Source: Smittia aterrima | Lineage: Eukaryota > Arthropoda > Insecta > Diptera > Chironomidae | Direction of reading: 5' to 3' | DNA length: 64,000 bases | Assembly: GCA_033063855.1 (NCBI GenBank) | Contig: CP093831.1 | Span: 3,844,001 to 3,908,000 of the forward strand | Shown: one piece after another, positions 38,028 through 49,411 of the stretch | How the letters are laid out: the number at the start of each line of letters is the position of its first letter | Position numbering within the stretch: position 1 is the first letter of the stretch | Position numbers and translations under genes: made by a program | The notes under the pieces: model-generated | What the model was told of the DNA's origin: nothing | The model's input: the letters and a program-made list of their open reading frames with translations, nothing else | The model's database searches: none

Positions 38028-41000
38028 ACAATCTGATAGATTTTCAAGTTTGAAGTAATTTTGTTAAAAAAAAGACACTTGGAAAAAAAATTAAAAAAAG
38101 ACACTTGGAGCATGAAAATTTGAAATATTTTCAGAAGTATGTTTCCTATGTCTAATTTTAAAGCTTAAGTCTATAGTTGCAACTAAAATACAAAGTTTAA
38201 TTTGAACGACAACCTCACAATCTGATAGATTTTCAAGTTTGAAGCTAAAAAAAAAAAGACACTTGAAGCATGAAAATTTGAAATATTTTCAGAAGTATGT
38301 TTCCTATGTCTAATTTTAAAGCTTAAGTCTATAGTTGCAACTAAAATACAAAGTTTAATTTGAACGACAACCTCACAATCTGATAGATTTTCAAGTTTGA
38401 AGTAATTTTGTTAAAAAAAAGACACTTGAAGCATGAAAATTTGAAATATTTTCAGAAGTATGTTTCCTATGTCTAATTTTAAAGCTTAAGTCTATAGTTG
38501 CAACTAAAATACAAAGTTTAATTTGAACGACAACCTCACAATCTGATAGATTTTCAAGTTTGAAGTAATTTTGTTAAAAAAAGACACTTGAAAAAAAAAT
38601 TAAAAAAAGACACTTGGAGCATGAAAATTTGAAATATTTCCAGAAGTATGCTTCCTATGTCTAATTTTAAAGCTTAAGTCTATAGTTGCAACTAAAATAC
38701 AAAGTTTAATTTGAACGACAACCTCACAATCTGATAGATTTTCAAGTTTGAAGTAATTTTGTTAAAAAAAAGACACTTGGAAAAAAAAATTAAAAAAAGA
38801 CACTTGAAGCATGAAAATTTGAAATATTTTCAGAAGTATGTTTCCTATGTCTAATTTTAAAGCTTAAGTCTATAGTTGCAACTAAAATACAAAGTTTAAT
38901 TTGAACGACAACCTCACAATCTGATAGATTTTCAAGTTTGAAGTAATTTTGTTAAAAAAAAGACACTTGAAAAAAAAAATTAAAAAAAGACACTTGGAGC
39001 ATGAAAATTTGAAATATTTCCAGAAGTATGCTTCCTATGTCTAATTTTAAAGCTTAAGTCTATAGTTGCAACTAAAATACAAAGTTTAATTTGAACGACA
39101 ACCTCACAATCTGATAGATTTTCAAGTTTGAAGTAATTTTGTTAAAAAAAAGACACTTGGAAAAAAAAATTAAAAAAAGACACTTGAAGCATGAAAATTT
39201 GAAATATTTTCAGAAGTATGTTTCCTATGTCTAATTTTAAAGCTTAAGTCTATAGTTGCAACTAAAATACAAAGTTTAATTTGAACGACAACCTCACAAT
39301 CTGATAGATTTTCAAGTTTGAAGTAATTTTGTTAAAAAAAGACACTTGGAAAAAAAAATTAAAAAAAGACACTTGAAGCATGAAAATTTGAAATATTTTC
39401 AGAAGTATGTTTCCTATGTCTAATTTTAAAGCTTAAGTCTATAGTTGCAACTAAAATACAAAGTTTAATTTGAACGACAACCTCACAATCTGATAGATTT
39501 TCAAGTTTGAAGTAATTTTGTTAAAAAAAAAAAGACACTTGAAGCATGAAAATTTGAAATATTTTCAGAAGTATGTTTCCTATGTCTAATTTTAAAGCTT
39601 AAGTCTATAGTTGCAACTAAAATACAAAGTTTAATTTGAACGACAACCTCACAATCTGATAGATTTTCAAGTTTGAAGTAATTTTGTTAAAAAAAGACAC
39701 TTGGAAAAAAAATTAAAAAAAGACACTTGGAGCATGAAAATTTGAAATATTTTCCAGAAGTATGTTTCCTATGTCTAATTTTAAAGCTTAAGTCTATAGT
39801 TGCAACTAAAATACAAAGTTTAATTTGAACGACAACCTCACAATCTGATAGATTTTCAAGTTTGAAGTAATTTTGTTAAAAAAAGACACTTGGAAAAAAA
39901 AATTAAAAAAAGACACTTGGAGCATGAAAATTTGAAATATTTTCAGAAGTATGCTTCCTATGTCTAATTTTAAAGCTTAAGTCTATAGTTGCAACTAAAA
40001 TACAAAGTTTAATTTGAACGACAACCTCACAATCTGATAGATTTTCAAGTTTGAAGTAATTTTGTTAAAAAAAGACACTTGGAAAAAAAAATTAAAAAAA
40101 GACACTTGAAGCATGAAAATTTGAAATATTTTCAGAAGTATGTTTCCTATGTCTAATTTTAAAGCTTAAGTCTATAGTTGCAACTAAAATACAAAGTTTA
40201 ATTTGAACGACAACCTCACAATCTGATAGATTTTCAAGTTTGAAGTAATTTTGTTAAAAAAAGACACTTGGAAAAAAAAATTAAAAAAAGACACTTGGAG
40301 CATGAAAATTTGAAATATTTTCAGAAGTATGCTTCCTATGTCTAATTTTAAAGCTTAAGTCTATAGTTGCAACTAAAATACAAAGTTTAATTTGAACGAC
40401 AACCTCACAATCTGATAGATTTTCAAGTTTGAAGCTAAAAAAAAAAAGACACTTGAAGCATGAAAATTTGAAATATTTTCAGAAGTATGTTTCCTATGTC
40501 TAATTTTAAAGCTTAAGTCTATAGTTGCAACTAAAATACAAAGTTTAATTTGAACGACAACCTCACAATCTGATAGATTTTCAAGTTTGAAGTAATTTTG
40601 TTAAAAAAAGACACTTGGAAAAAAAATTAAAAAAAGACACTTGAAGCATGAAAATTTGAAATATTTTCAGAAGTATGTTTCCTATGTCTAATTTTAAAGC
40701 TTAAGTCTATAGTTGCAACTAAAATACAAAGTTTAATTTGAACGACAACCTCACAATCTGATAGATTTTCAAGTTTGAAGTAATTTTGTTAAAAAAAAGA
40801 CACTTGGAAAAAAAATTAAAAAAAGACACTTGGAGCATGAAAATTTGAAATATTTTCAGAAGTATGTTTCCTATGTCTAATTTTAAAGCTTAAGTCTATA
40901 GTTGCAACTAAAATACAAAGTTTAATTTGAACGACAACCTCACAATCTGATAGATTTTCAAGTTTGAAGTAATTTTGTTACTTGGAAAAAAAATTAAAAA

Positions 41001-44000
41001 AAGACACTTGAAGCATGAAAATTTGAAATATTTTCAGAAGTATGTTTCCTATGTCTAATTTTAAAGCTTAAGTCTATAGTTGCAACTAAAATACAAAGTT
41101 TAATTTGAACGACAACCTCACAATCTGATAGATTTTCAAGTTTGAAGTAATTTTGTTAAAAAAAAGACACTTGAAGCATGAAAATTTGAAATATTTTCAG
41201 AAGTATGTTTCCTATGTCTAATTTTAAAGCTTAAGTCTATAGTTGCAACTAAAATACAAAGTTTAATTTGAACGACAACCTCACAATCTGATAGATTTTC
41301 AAGTTTGAAGTAATTTTGTTAAAAAAAAGACACTTGGAAAAAAAATTAAAAAAAGACACTTGAAGCATGAAAATTTGAAATATTTTCAGAAGTATGTTTC
41401 CTATGTCTAATTTTAAAGCTTAAGTCTATAGTTGCAACTAAAATACAAAGTTTAATTTGAACGACAACCTCACAATCTGATAGATTTTCAAGTTTGAAGT
41501 AATTTTGTTAAAAAAAAGACACTTGGAAAAAAAATTAAAAAAAGACACTTGGAGCATGAAAATTTGAAATATTTCCAGAAGTATGCTTCCTATGTCTAAT
41601 TTTAAAGCTTAAGTCTATAGTTGCAACTAAAATACAAAGTTTAATTTGAACGACAACCTCACAATCTGATAGATTTTCAAGTTTGAAGTAATTTTGTTAA
41701 AAAAAGACACTTGGAAAAAAAAATTAAAAAAAGACACTTGGAGCATGAAAATTTGAAATATTTTCAGAAGTATGTTTCCTATGTCTAATTTTAAAGCTTA
41801 AGTCTATAGTTGCAACTAAAATACAAAGTTTAATTTGAACGACAACCTCACAATCTGATAGATTTTCAAGTTTGAAGTAATTTTGTTAAAAAAAAGACAC
41901 TTGGAAAAAAAAATTAAAAAAAGACACTTGGAGCATGAAAATTTGAAATATTTCCAGAAGTATGCTTCCTATGTCTAATTTTAAAGCTTAAGTCTATAGT
42001 TGCAACTAAAATACAAAGTTTAATTTGAACGACAACCTCACAATCTGATAGATTTTCAAGTTTGAAGTAATTTTGTTAAAAAAAAGACACTTGGAAAAAA
42101 AAATTAAAAAAAGACACTTGAAGCATGAAAATTTGAAATATTTTCAGAAGTATGTTTCCTATGTCTAATTTTAAAGCTTAAGTCTATAGTTGCAACTAAA
42201 ATACAAAGTTTAATTTGAACGACAACCTCACAATCTGATAGATTTTCAAGTTTGAAGTAATTTTGTTAAAAAAAGACACTTGGAAAAAAAAATTAAAAAA
42301 GACACTTGGAGCATGAAAATTTGAAATATTTTCAGAAGTATGTTTCCTATGTCTAATTTTAAAGCTTAAGTCTATAGTTGCAACTAAAATACAAAGTTTA
42401 ATTTGAACGACAACCTCACAATCTGATAGATTTTCAAGTTTGAAGTAATTTTGTTAAAAAAAGACACTTGGAAAAAAAATTAAAAAAAGACACTTGGAAG
42501 CATGAAAATTTGAAATATTTTCAGAAGTATGTTTCCTATGTCTAATTTTAAAGCTTAAGTCTATAGTTGCAACTAAAATACAAAGTTTAATTTGAACGAC
42601 AACCTCACAATCTGATAGATTTTCAAGTTTGAAGTAATTTTGTTAAAAAAAAGACACTTGGAAAAAAAATTAAAAAAAGACACTTGAAGCATGAAAATTT
42701 GAAATATTTTCAGAAGTATGTTTCCTATGTCTAATTTTAAAGCTTAAGTCTATAGTTGCAACTAAAATACAAAGTTTAATTTGAACGACAACCTCACAAT
42801 CTGATAGATTTTCAAGTTTGAAGTAATTTTGTTAAAAAAAACACTTGGAAATAAAAATTAAAAAAAGACACTTGGAGCATGAAAATTTGAAATATTTTCA
42901 GAAGTATGTTTCCTATGTCTAATTTTAAAGCTTAAGTCTATAGTTGCAACTAAAATACAAAGTTTAATTTGAACGACAACCTCACAATCTGATAGATTTT
43001 CAAGTTTGAAGTAATTTTGTTAAAAAAAACACTTGGAAATAAAAATTAAAAAAAGACACTTGGAGCATGAAAATTTGAAATATTTTCAGAAGTATGTTTC
43101 CTATGTCTAATTTTAAAGCTTAAGTCTATAGTTGCAACTAAAATACAAAGTTTAATTTGAACGACAACCTCACAATCTGATAGATTTTCAAGTTTGAAGT
43201 AATTTTGTTAAAAAAAAGACACTTGGAAAAAAAAATTAAAAAAAGACACTTGAAGCATGAAAATTTGAAATATTTTCAGAAGTATGTTTCCTATGTCTAA
43301 TTTTAAAGCTTAAGTCTATAGTTGCAACTAAAATACAAAGTTTAATTTGAACGACAACCTCACAATCTGATAGATTTTCAAGTTTGAAGTAATTTTGTTA
43401 AAAAAAAGACACTTGGAAAAAAAATTAAAAAAAGACACTTGAAGCATGAAAATTTGAAATATTTTCAGAAGTATGTTTCCTATGTCTAATTTTAAAGCTT
43501 AAGTCTATAGTTGCAACTAAAATACAAAGTTTAATTTGAACGACAACCTCACAATCTGATAGATTTTCAAGTTTGAAGTAATTTTGTTAAAAAAAAGACA
43601 CTTGGAAAAAAAATTAAAAAAAGACACTTGGAGCATGAAAATTTGAAATATTTCCAGAAGTATGTTTCCTATGTCTAATTTTAAAGCTTAAGTCTATAGT
43701 TGCAACTAAAATACAAAGTTTAATTTGAACGACAACCTCACAATCTGATAGATTTTCAAGTTTGAAGTAATTTTGTTAAAAAAAAGACACTTGGAAAAAA
43801 AAATTAAAAAAAGACACTTGGAGCATGAAAATTTGAAATATTTTCAGAAGTATGTTTCCTATGTCTAATTTTAAAGCTTAAGTCTATAGTTGCAACTAAA
43901 ATACAAAGTTTAATTTGAACGACAACCTCACAATCTGATAGATTTTCAAGTTTGAAGTAATTTTGTTAAAAAAAAGACACTTGGAAAAAAAAATTAAAAA

Positions 44001-44258
44001 AAGACACTTGAAGCATGAAAATTTGAAATATTTTCAGAAGTATGTTTCCTATGTCTAATTTTAAAGCTTAAGTCTATAGTTGCAACTAAAATACAAAGTT
44101 TAATTTGAACGACAACCTCACAATCTGATAGATTTTCAAGTTTGAAGTAATTTTGTTAAAAAAAAGACACTTGGAAAAAAAATTTAAAAAAAGACACTTG
44201 AAGCATGAAAATTTGAAATATTTTCAGAAGTATGTTTCCTATGTCTAATTTTAAAGCT
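38028..44258 (+). repeat. 188-bp satellite, block 4 (about 33 units)
   Basis: Same satellite and orientation. The first seven units follow the same order of variants as the first seven after Gypsy copy A. A variant with GAAGCTAAAAAAAAAAAGAC appears twice, near 38242 and 40434, and the GTTACTTGG variant near 40977 repeats the one at 32735. No gene. Confidence 0.97.
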
Positions 44259-44749
44259 TGTTTCCTTTCGGAAATAATATTCAAATCACAACATTGAAGT
44301 CTCCGAAATAATCGCGCAATAACTTTCCCTTGATCGTAGAGTTTTGTTCTCTTATCTTTCTTTCCGATCAACTTGTCGTTGAGACAAGACGTCTTTTATT
44401 TATTAGACAAGATTAAACTATTAGGTGAGACGATTAAGTGATTTGAAGTCGACTCGATATTAATCCTTTGTATTTTATACCATTAGTAACTAGCAAAAGT
44501 CTTTCGCTAGCGATCGGGAAATCTAAACAAAACATTTAATAGAAAACCCGTGAAGGTAAAAACCATTTAAAGTCAAATCATCGAGAAAGAAGCTAATTTA
44601 GTTTAAATTATGTTTTTAGGGTTTTTCATCTTTATCAATAGTTATTCATCTTTTTCATATCAAACTATCGACTGTACAAAACAAAGAAATAAATAACAAT
44701 CATTCAAGAAAGAAACCATCCTGTTAAAGTGTTCATTACTTGCGGAACA
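44259..44749 (+). repeat. 5' LTR of the BEL element
   Basis: 491 bp, TG to CA, inserted inside the HindIII site of a satellite unit. It shares most of its length with 48190-48673. The largest differences are around TCGTTGAGACAAGACGTC and GTATTTTATACC, which is shortened in the partner. Confidence 0.92.
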
Positions 44750-44755
44750 CCTTTT

Positions 44756-44771
44756 TGGTCCTTCGAACCGG
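44756..44771 (+). promoter_or_regulatory. Candidate primer binding site of the BEL element
   Basis: TGGTCCTTCGAACCGG starts six bases after the LTR, with the TGG expected for pairing to a tRNA CCA end. I cannot name the tRNA. A similar motif occurs in other BEL elements as far as I recall. Confidence 0.45.
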
Positions 44772-44788
44772 AGAAAGTGAAAAGTGAT

Positions 44789-47700
44789 ATGAAAAAGAAG
44801 AAGAAGAAAACGATCGTGCGACGACGAAGAACAAAAAGAACAATGGAACCAACAAGCAGAGATGAACGTCTAGCAATCATCGTCGCCATTTTGAATGAAC
44901 ATTTCGCCATCGAAACGTGTTTTGGAAATAGAAATTTCGGCATGAAGCCATCGACTAAACTCACACCAGACGTGAAGTCTTCGGAAAGTTACAGAACTTC
45001 AACGGTCACTGACACCACTGGCGCATCGGAAAGACAATGTCCGATGTGCTTCGAACAACATTTTCTTTGGGCTTGTAGCAAGTGTCGGCAAGTTTCGGTG
45101 AACGAACGGCTGAACTTCATCAAGAGACACGGCTTGTGCTTGAATTGTGTCAGCAAAGCTCATCTTGCAAACGAATGTACCAGCAAACATCGCTGTCGTA
45201 CTCGTGAGCAACGTCATCACACGTTGTTGCACTTTGACAATCGATCGAAACCTTCGGCACGAAGCCAGAACTCAACTACGTCATCAGAACAAGCACAGGG
45301 ATTGTGCCCAAGTGTACCACCGTTCAAACCTTCGAATCTGTCTCGAAGACCGCCAGACTCGACGTCACAAGCATCTCCAAATTCGTTCGTCAACAATGTT
45401 ATCGCTCAAACAAAAATATTCAAGACGTATCTTACTCTCGTTTCGACTGTATCATTACACGTTGCTGATTCAGATGGACAATTCCATTTAGGTCGTGCCT
45501 TGCTGGACAACGGCAGCGATACTAACTGCATCATGGAAAGCTTTGCGAAAAAGCTCAAGTTGAAATTGGAACCATTCAGCTCAACAATGAATGAAGTCAA
45601 TGGAAACCAGTCACTAATCACGCATCGAAGTCATGCAACAATACGCTCGAATTACGAGGAGTACGTCAAACAGTTAAGTTTTATTATTCTCGATGACATC
45701 ACAGGATATCTGCCAAGTCGAACTCCGAACGTTCGAACTCTGGAGATTCCTCAGCAGTATCAACTTGCTGACCCAAAATTCAATGAATCCGCTCAAATCG
45801 ATGTCTTATTGCATGCAGAAATCTTTTATGATTGTCTGCTAAGTCAAAAGTTTCGTCTCAACAGCGGACCGATGTTAATTCACACCAGGTTCGGTTGGAT
45901 CCTGGGAGGTTCATTCATCGAAGACGTGAAGTCAAATATCAATTTTTTAACAAACTTCTCGTTTATAACACGCTCATTGGTCAATGAACTTGATCAAAAG
46001 CTTGAAAAGCTCTTCGAAGTTGAAAACTTCGAGGAAAAGAAATCGCTCTCATCTGAAGAGAGACATCGTGAACACTTGTTCACTACCACAACGGCACTTG
46101 GCGCTAAAATGAATTTTATCGTCCTGTCGTCGTTCAAATCAATCAAACAATCGCTTTGGGAAAACGTTTCCAAAGCACTGAAACTGTCATTCATCCTGGG
46201 AAACCGCAGGACGAAGGAACCAGTTCTCGTGTTTGCATTCAAAACTGTGAAAGGAATCGTACGTCGTGATCATATTTGTGACTTGATCATCATTGGAATG
46301 ATGAAGCTTACGAAATTTGCTTCAAACTTATCGAAAACTATCGCTGGACTCTTCGAAACAGACGTTCAATTCATTGAAGGAGAAAATTCAATGACGAAAA
46401 TCCTTGGTATTTTATTGTTCAACACAGCCAAGGACGAGCTTTCATATTCTCACAAAAATTTGAAGGCCGGGAGAGTCACGCCAGCTAGCGTGTTATCAGA
46501 GATCGTCAGCATCTACGACCCGATCGGCTGGATCGGTCCTGTTGTCTTGACTGCAAAACTGTTTGTGAAACACATTTGCATGACACGAAACACATTTGAA
46601 TGGAGAGATATATTGCCACAAGAAGATAAAGAGCAGTGGAATTTATTTCGATCAACAATCACAGCTGTAAATGAAATTAGAATTTCTCGTCATTGTTTCT
46701 TGCCCAGCGCCAGAAAAATCGAACTACATGGATTCTGTGACAGCAGCGAGAAAAGCTATGGAGCAGTCATTTACGCATTATCATTTGATGAGCAAGGTAA
46801 AGTTCAAATTTCAATTTTGTGTGCAAAGTCTCGTGTCGCACCGGAAAATCAAAAAACTTTGGCTCATCTTGAGTTATGCTCAGCTACGTTGTTGGCTAAA
46901 CTTATGAAAAGAACAATTTCTACGCTCGACACATCAATCAAAGAAGTTATGTTATGGTCAGATTCAACAATCGTGTTATCTTGGATCGTCCTTCCACTCA
47001 CAAGACTCAATACCTTTGTCGCGAATCGAGTTTCTATCATTCGAGAGATGACAAACACTTTTACATGGAAGCACATCAGAGGAATCGATAATCCAGCTGA
47101 TGTCATATCAAGAGGTCTCATGTCGAATGAAATCGAGAGTCACAGTCTTTGGTGGAATGGTGCACATTTTTTCCATCTTGCGAAGTCTGATTGGCCTGAG
47201 TCGCAAGTGGTTATCAACGAAAAGGTTTCGGAAATCGTCAACAAAATGAGACGATTGTTATCGACACGAAAGGTCAATGACTTGGTCACGTTCATCGAAT
47301 CGCGCTTCAGCAGATACAAAATTCTCATCCGAAGTTTCGCTTACATAAATCGATTCACTCGACGATCATCAACAAGATTTGGTTCAATTGATTTAGTTGA
47401 AATGGTATTGGCAGAAGAAACAGTTATTCGAATCATTCAGCAAGCTTTATTTCATGAAGAGTGCAAAGAACTTTTGAAAGTCAAACAGCTGATTGATGAA
47501 AACAACAACAACAATGTAAATATTCAACCGCATCATCAACTTGTCAAATCGAATCTTTCGAAAAGTTCATCTATCATTTCTCTCGCACCATTCATCGATG
47601 AGAAAGGTCTCATTCGTGTTGGAGGACGTCTCGACAATTGCTCGTACCTCACATACGATGAAAACCATCAACTTATTCTACTGCAATGTCATTTCACAAG

Positions 47701-48208
47701 AATAATGATTCGACATCAACATCAAGTCAATTTGCATCCTGGTCAACAAGCATTGTTGTCAAATGTTCTAACACCTGGACATTTCCTTATTGGACGACCA
47801 CTCAACGCTTTGCCAGAAAGAAAAGTTTTCGACAAGAACAGAAATTGTCTTCAGCTATGGCAACAGATTCAAGATGCAACACAGACGTTCTGGAATTCTT
47901 GGTATCACGACTATCTTCACAATCTTCAACAACGGCCAGTCGATTTCCGTCAAAAGTTTGAAGTCAAGGTCGGAGATTTTGTTTTACTTGTCGATCGCAA
48001 TCTTCCTACAATGAAATGGGCACTTGATCAAATTACAAAATTATTTCCGTCGAAGAAGAGCAAGCTTATTCGAAATGTTCAAGTCATCATTCAACAAGGA
48101 CTCAGGGAACGAGACATCAGGTATTTGTGTTTCCTGTCGATTATATCTCCTCACGAAGATATATTAACTACCATCGAAGCCGGCCAGAGTGTTTCCTGTA
48201 GGAAATAA
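44789..48208 (+). CDS. BEL/Pao polyprotein remnant with in-frame core deletions
   Basis: 1139 codons from the first in-frame ATG; the frame is open upstream to 44729 but only with GTG there. Positions count from 44729. Residues 21-100 are basic with no capsid domain. At 104-165 are the BEL nucleocapsid Cys/His motifs (CPMC, CLNC, HLANEC). An aspartic protease motif (LLDNGSDTNC) lies near 258-267. GPMLIHTRFGWILGG at 380-394 is the usual lead into reverse transcriptase, but the polymerase core with its YVDD is absent. The Pao RNase H region is present: D671 (FCDSSEKSYG), E715, D745 (WSDST) and D791. An integrase zinc-binding remnant (about 985-1010) jumps straight to LTPGHFLIGRPLNALPE (1014-1030), so the D,D,E core is missing. 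The frame stays open across all these losses and ends inside the 3' LTR. Confidence 0.85.
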   Translation: MKKKKKKTIVRRRRTKRTMEPTSRDERLAIIVAILNEHFAIETCFGNRNFGMKPSTKLTPDVKSSESYRTSTVTDTTGASERQCPMCFEQHFLWACSKCRQVSVNERLNFIKRHGLCLNCVSKAHLANECTSKHRCRTREQRHHTLLHFDNRSKPSARSQNSTTSSEQAQGLCPSVPPFKPSNLSRRPPDSTSQASPNSFVNNVIAQTKIFKTYLTLVSTVSLHVADSDGQFHLGRALLDNGSDTNCIMESFAKKLKLKLEPFSSTMNEVNGNQSLITHRSHATIRSNYEEYVKQLSFIILDDITGYLPSRTPNVRTLEIPQQYQLADPKFNESAQIDVLLHAEIFYDCLLSQKFRLNSGPMLIHTRFGWILGGSFIEDVKSNINFLTNFSFITRSLVNELDQKLEKLFEVENFEEKKSLSSEERHREHLFTTTTALGAKMNFIVLSSFKSIKQSLWENVSKALKLSFILGNRRTKEPVLVFAFKTVKGIVRRDHICDLIIIGMMKLTKFASNLSKTIAGLFETDVQFIEGENSMTKILGILLFNTAKDELSYSHKNLKAGRVTPASVLSEIVSIYDPIGWIGPVVLTAKLFVKHICMTRNTFEWRDILPQEDKEQWNLFRSTITAVNEIRISRHCFLPSARKIELHGFCDSSEKSYGAVIYALSFDEQGKVQISILCAKSRVAPENQKTLAHLELCSATLLAKLMKRTISTLDTSIKEVMLWSDSTIVLSWIVLPLTRLNTFVANRVSIIREMTNTFTWKHIRGIDNPADVISRGLMSNEIESHSLWWNGAHFFHLAKSDWPESQVVINEKVSEIVNKMRRLLSTRKVNDLVTFIESRFSRYKILIRSFAYINRFTRRSSTRFGSIDLVEMVLAEETVIRIIQQALFHEECKELLKVKQLIDENNNNNVNIQPHHQLVKSNLSKSSSIISLAPFIDEKGLIRVGGRLDNCSYLTYDENHQLILLQCHFTRIMIRHQHQVNLHPGQQALLSNVLTPGHFLIGRPLNALPERKVFDKNRNCLQLWQQIQDATQTFWNSWYHDYLHNLQQRPVDFRQKFEVKVGDFVLLVDRNLPTMKWALDQITKLFPSKKSKLIRNVQVIIQQGLRERDIRYLCFLSIISPHEDILTTIEAGQSVSCRK

Positions 48209-48673
48209 TATTCAAAACACAACATTGAAGTCTCCGAAATAATCGCGCAATAACTTTCCCTTGATCGTAGAGTTTTGTTCTCTTATCTTTCTTTCCGATC
48301 CACTTGTCGATCAAGTAGGACGTGTTTTATCTATTAGACAAGATTAAACAATTAGGTGAGACGATTAAGTGATTTGAAGTTGACTCGATATTAATCCTTT
48401 GTACAATTAGTAACTAGCAAAAGTCTTTTGCTAACGATCGGGAAATCTAAACAAAACATTAACTAAGAAACCCGTGAAGGTAAAAACCATTTAAAGTCAA
48501 ATCATCGAGAAAGAAGCTAATTTAGTTTAAATTATGTTTTTAGGGTTTTTCATCTTTATCAATAGTTATTCATCTTTTTCATATCAAACTATCGACTGTA
48601 CAAAACAAAGAAATAAATAACAATCATTCAAGAAAGAAATCATCCTGTTAAAGTGTTCTCTACTTGCGGAACA
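48190..48673 (+). repeat. 3' LTR of the BEL element
   Basis: 484 bp. The polyprotein frame ends 19 bases inside it. The right boundary is set by AGCT and resumption of the satellite at TTAAGTC. Confidence 0.92.
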
Positions 48674-49411
48674 AGCTTAAGTCTATAGTTGCAACTAAAA
48701 TACAAAGTTTAATTTGAACGACAACCTCACAATCTGATAGATTTTCAAGTTTGAAGTAATTTTGTTAAAAAAAAGACACTTGGAAAAAAAAATTAAAAAA
48801 AGACACTTGAAGCATGAAAATTTGAAATATTTTCAGAAGTATGTTTCCTATGTCTAATTTTAAAGCTTAAGTCTATAGTTGCAACTAAAATACAAAGTTT
48901 AATTTGAACGACAACCTCACAATCTGATAGATTTTCAAGTTTGAAGTAATTTTGTTAAAAAAAAGACACTTGGAAAAAAAAATTAAAAAAAGACACTTGA
49001 AGCATGAAAATTTGAAATATTTTCAGAAGTATGTTTCCTATGTCTAATTTTAAAGCTTAAGTCTATAGTTGCAACTAAAATACAAAGTTTAATTTGAACG
49101 ACAACCTCACAATCTGATAGATTTTCAAGTTTGAAGTAATTTTGTTAAAAAAAAGACACTTGGAAAAAAAAATTAAAAAAAGACACTTGGAGCATGAAAA
49201 TTTGAAATATTTTCAGAAGTATGTTTCCTATGTCTAATTTTAAAGCTTAAGTCTATAGTTGCAACTAAAATACAAAGTTTAATTTGAACGACAACCTCAC
49301 AATCTAATAGATTTTCAAGTTTGAAGTAATTTTGTTAAAAAAAAGACACTTGGAAAAAAAAATTAAAAAAAGACACTTGAAGCATGAAAATTTGAAATAT
49401 TTTCAGAAGTA
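48674..49411 (+). repeat. 188-bp satellite, block 5 (about 4 units)
   Basis: Four units between the BEL element and the foldback element, same orientation. They are mostly the CTTGAAGC/GTTTCC type, with one CTTGGAGC unit near 49190. Confidence 0.97.

Larger units (their letters stand above)
44259..48673 (+). mobile_element. BEL/Pao LTR retrotransposon, internally deleted
   Basis: 4415 bp, LTRs of 491 and 484 bp starting TGTTTCC and ending GGAACA. The target duplication is AGCT (44255-44258 and 48674-48677), or AAGCT if the LTR ends one base earlier. One long plus-strand frame has BEL-type zinc knuckles, protease, RNase H and the C-terminal region. The LTRs differ by several percent by eye, including small indels, so this insertion is older than the Gypsy copies. 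The catalytic core of reverse transcriptase and of integrase is missing, so it is non-autonomous. Confidence 0.92.

Noticed and set aside
44729..44788. Upstream start of the BEL frame within the LTR
   Set aside because: The codon at 44729 is GTG and the stretch covers the primer site; the first ATG at 44789 is more likely.
44999..47328. Minus-strand frames opposite the BEL polyprotein
   Set aside because: Antisense shadows without motifs.
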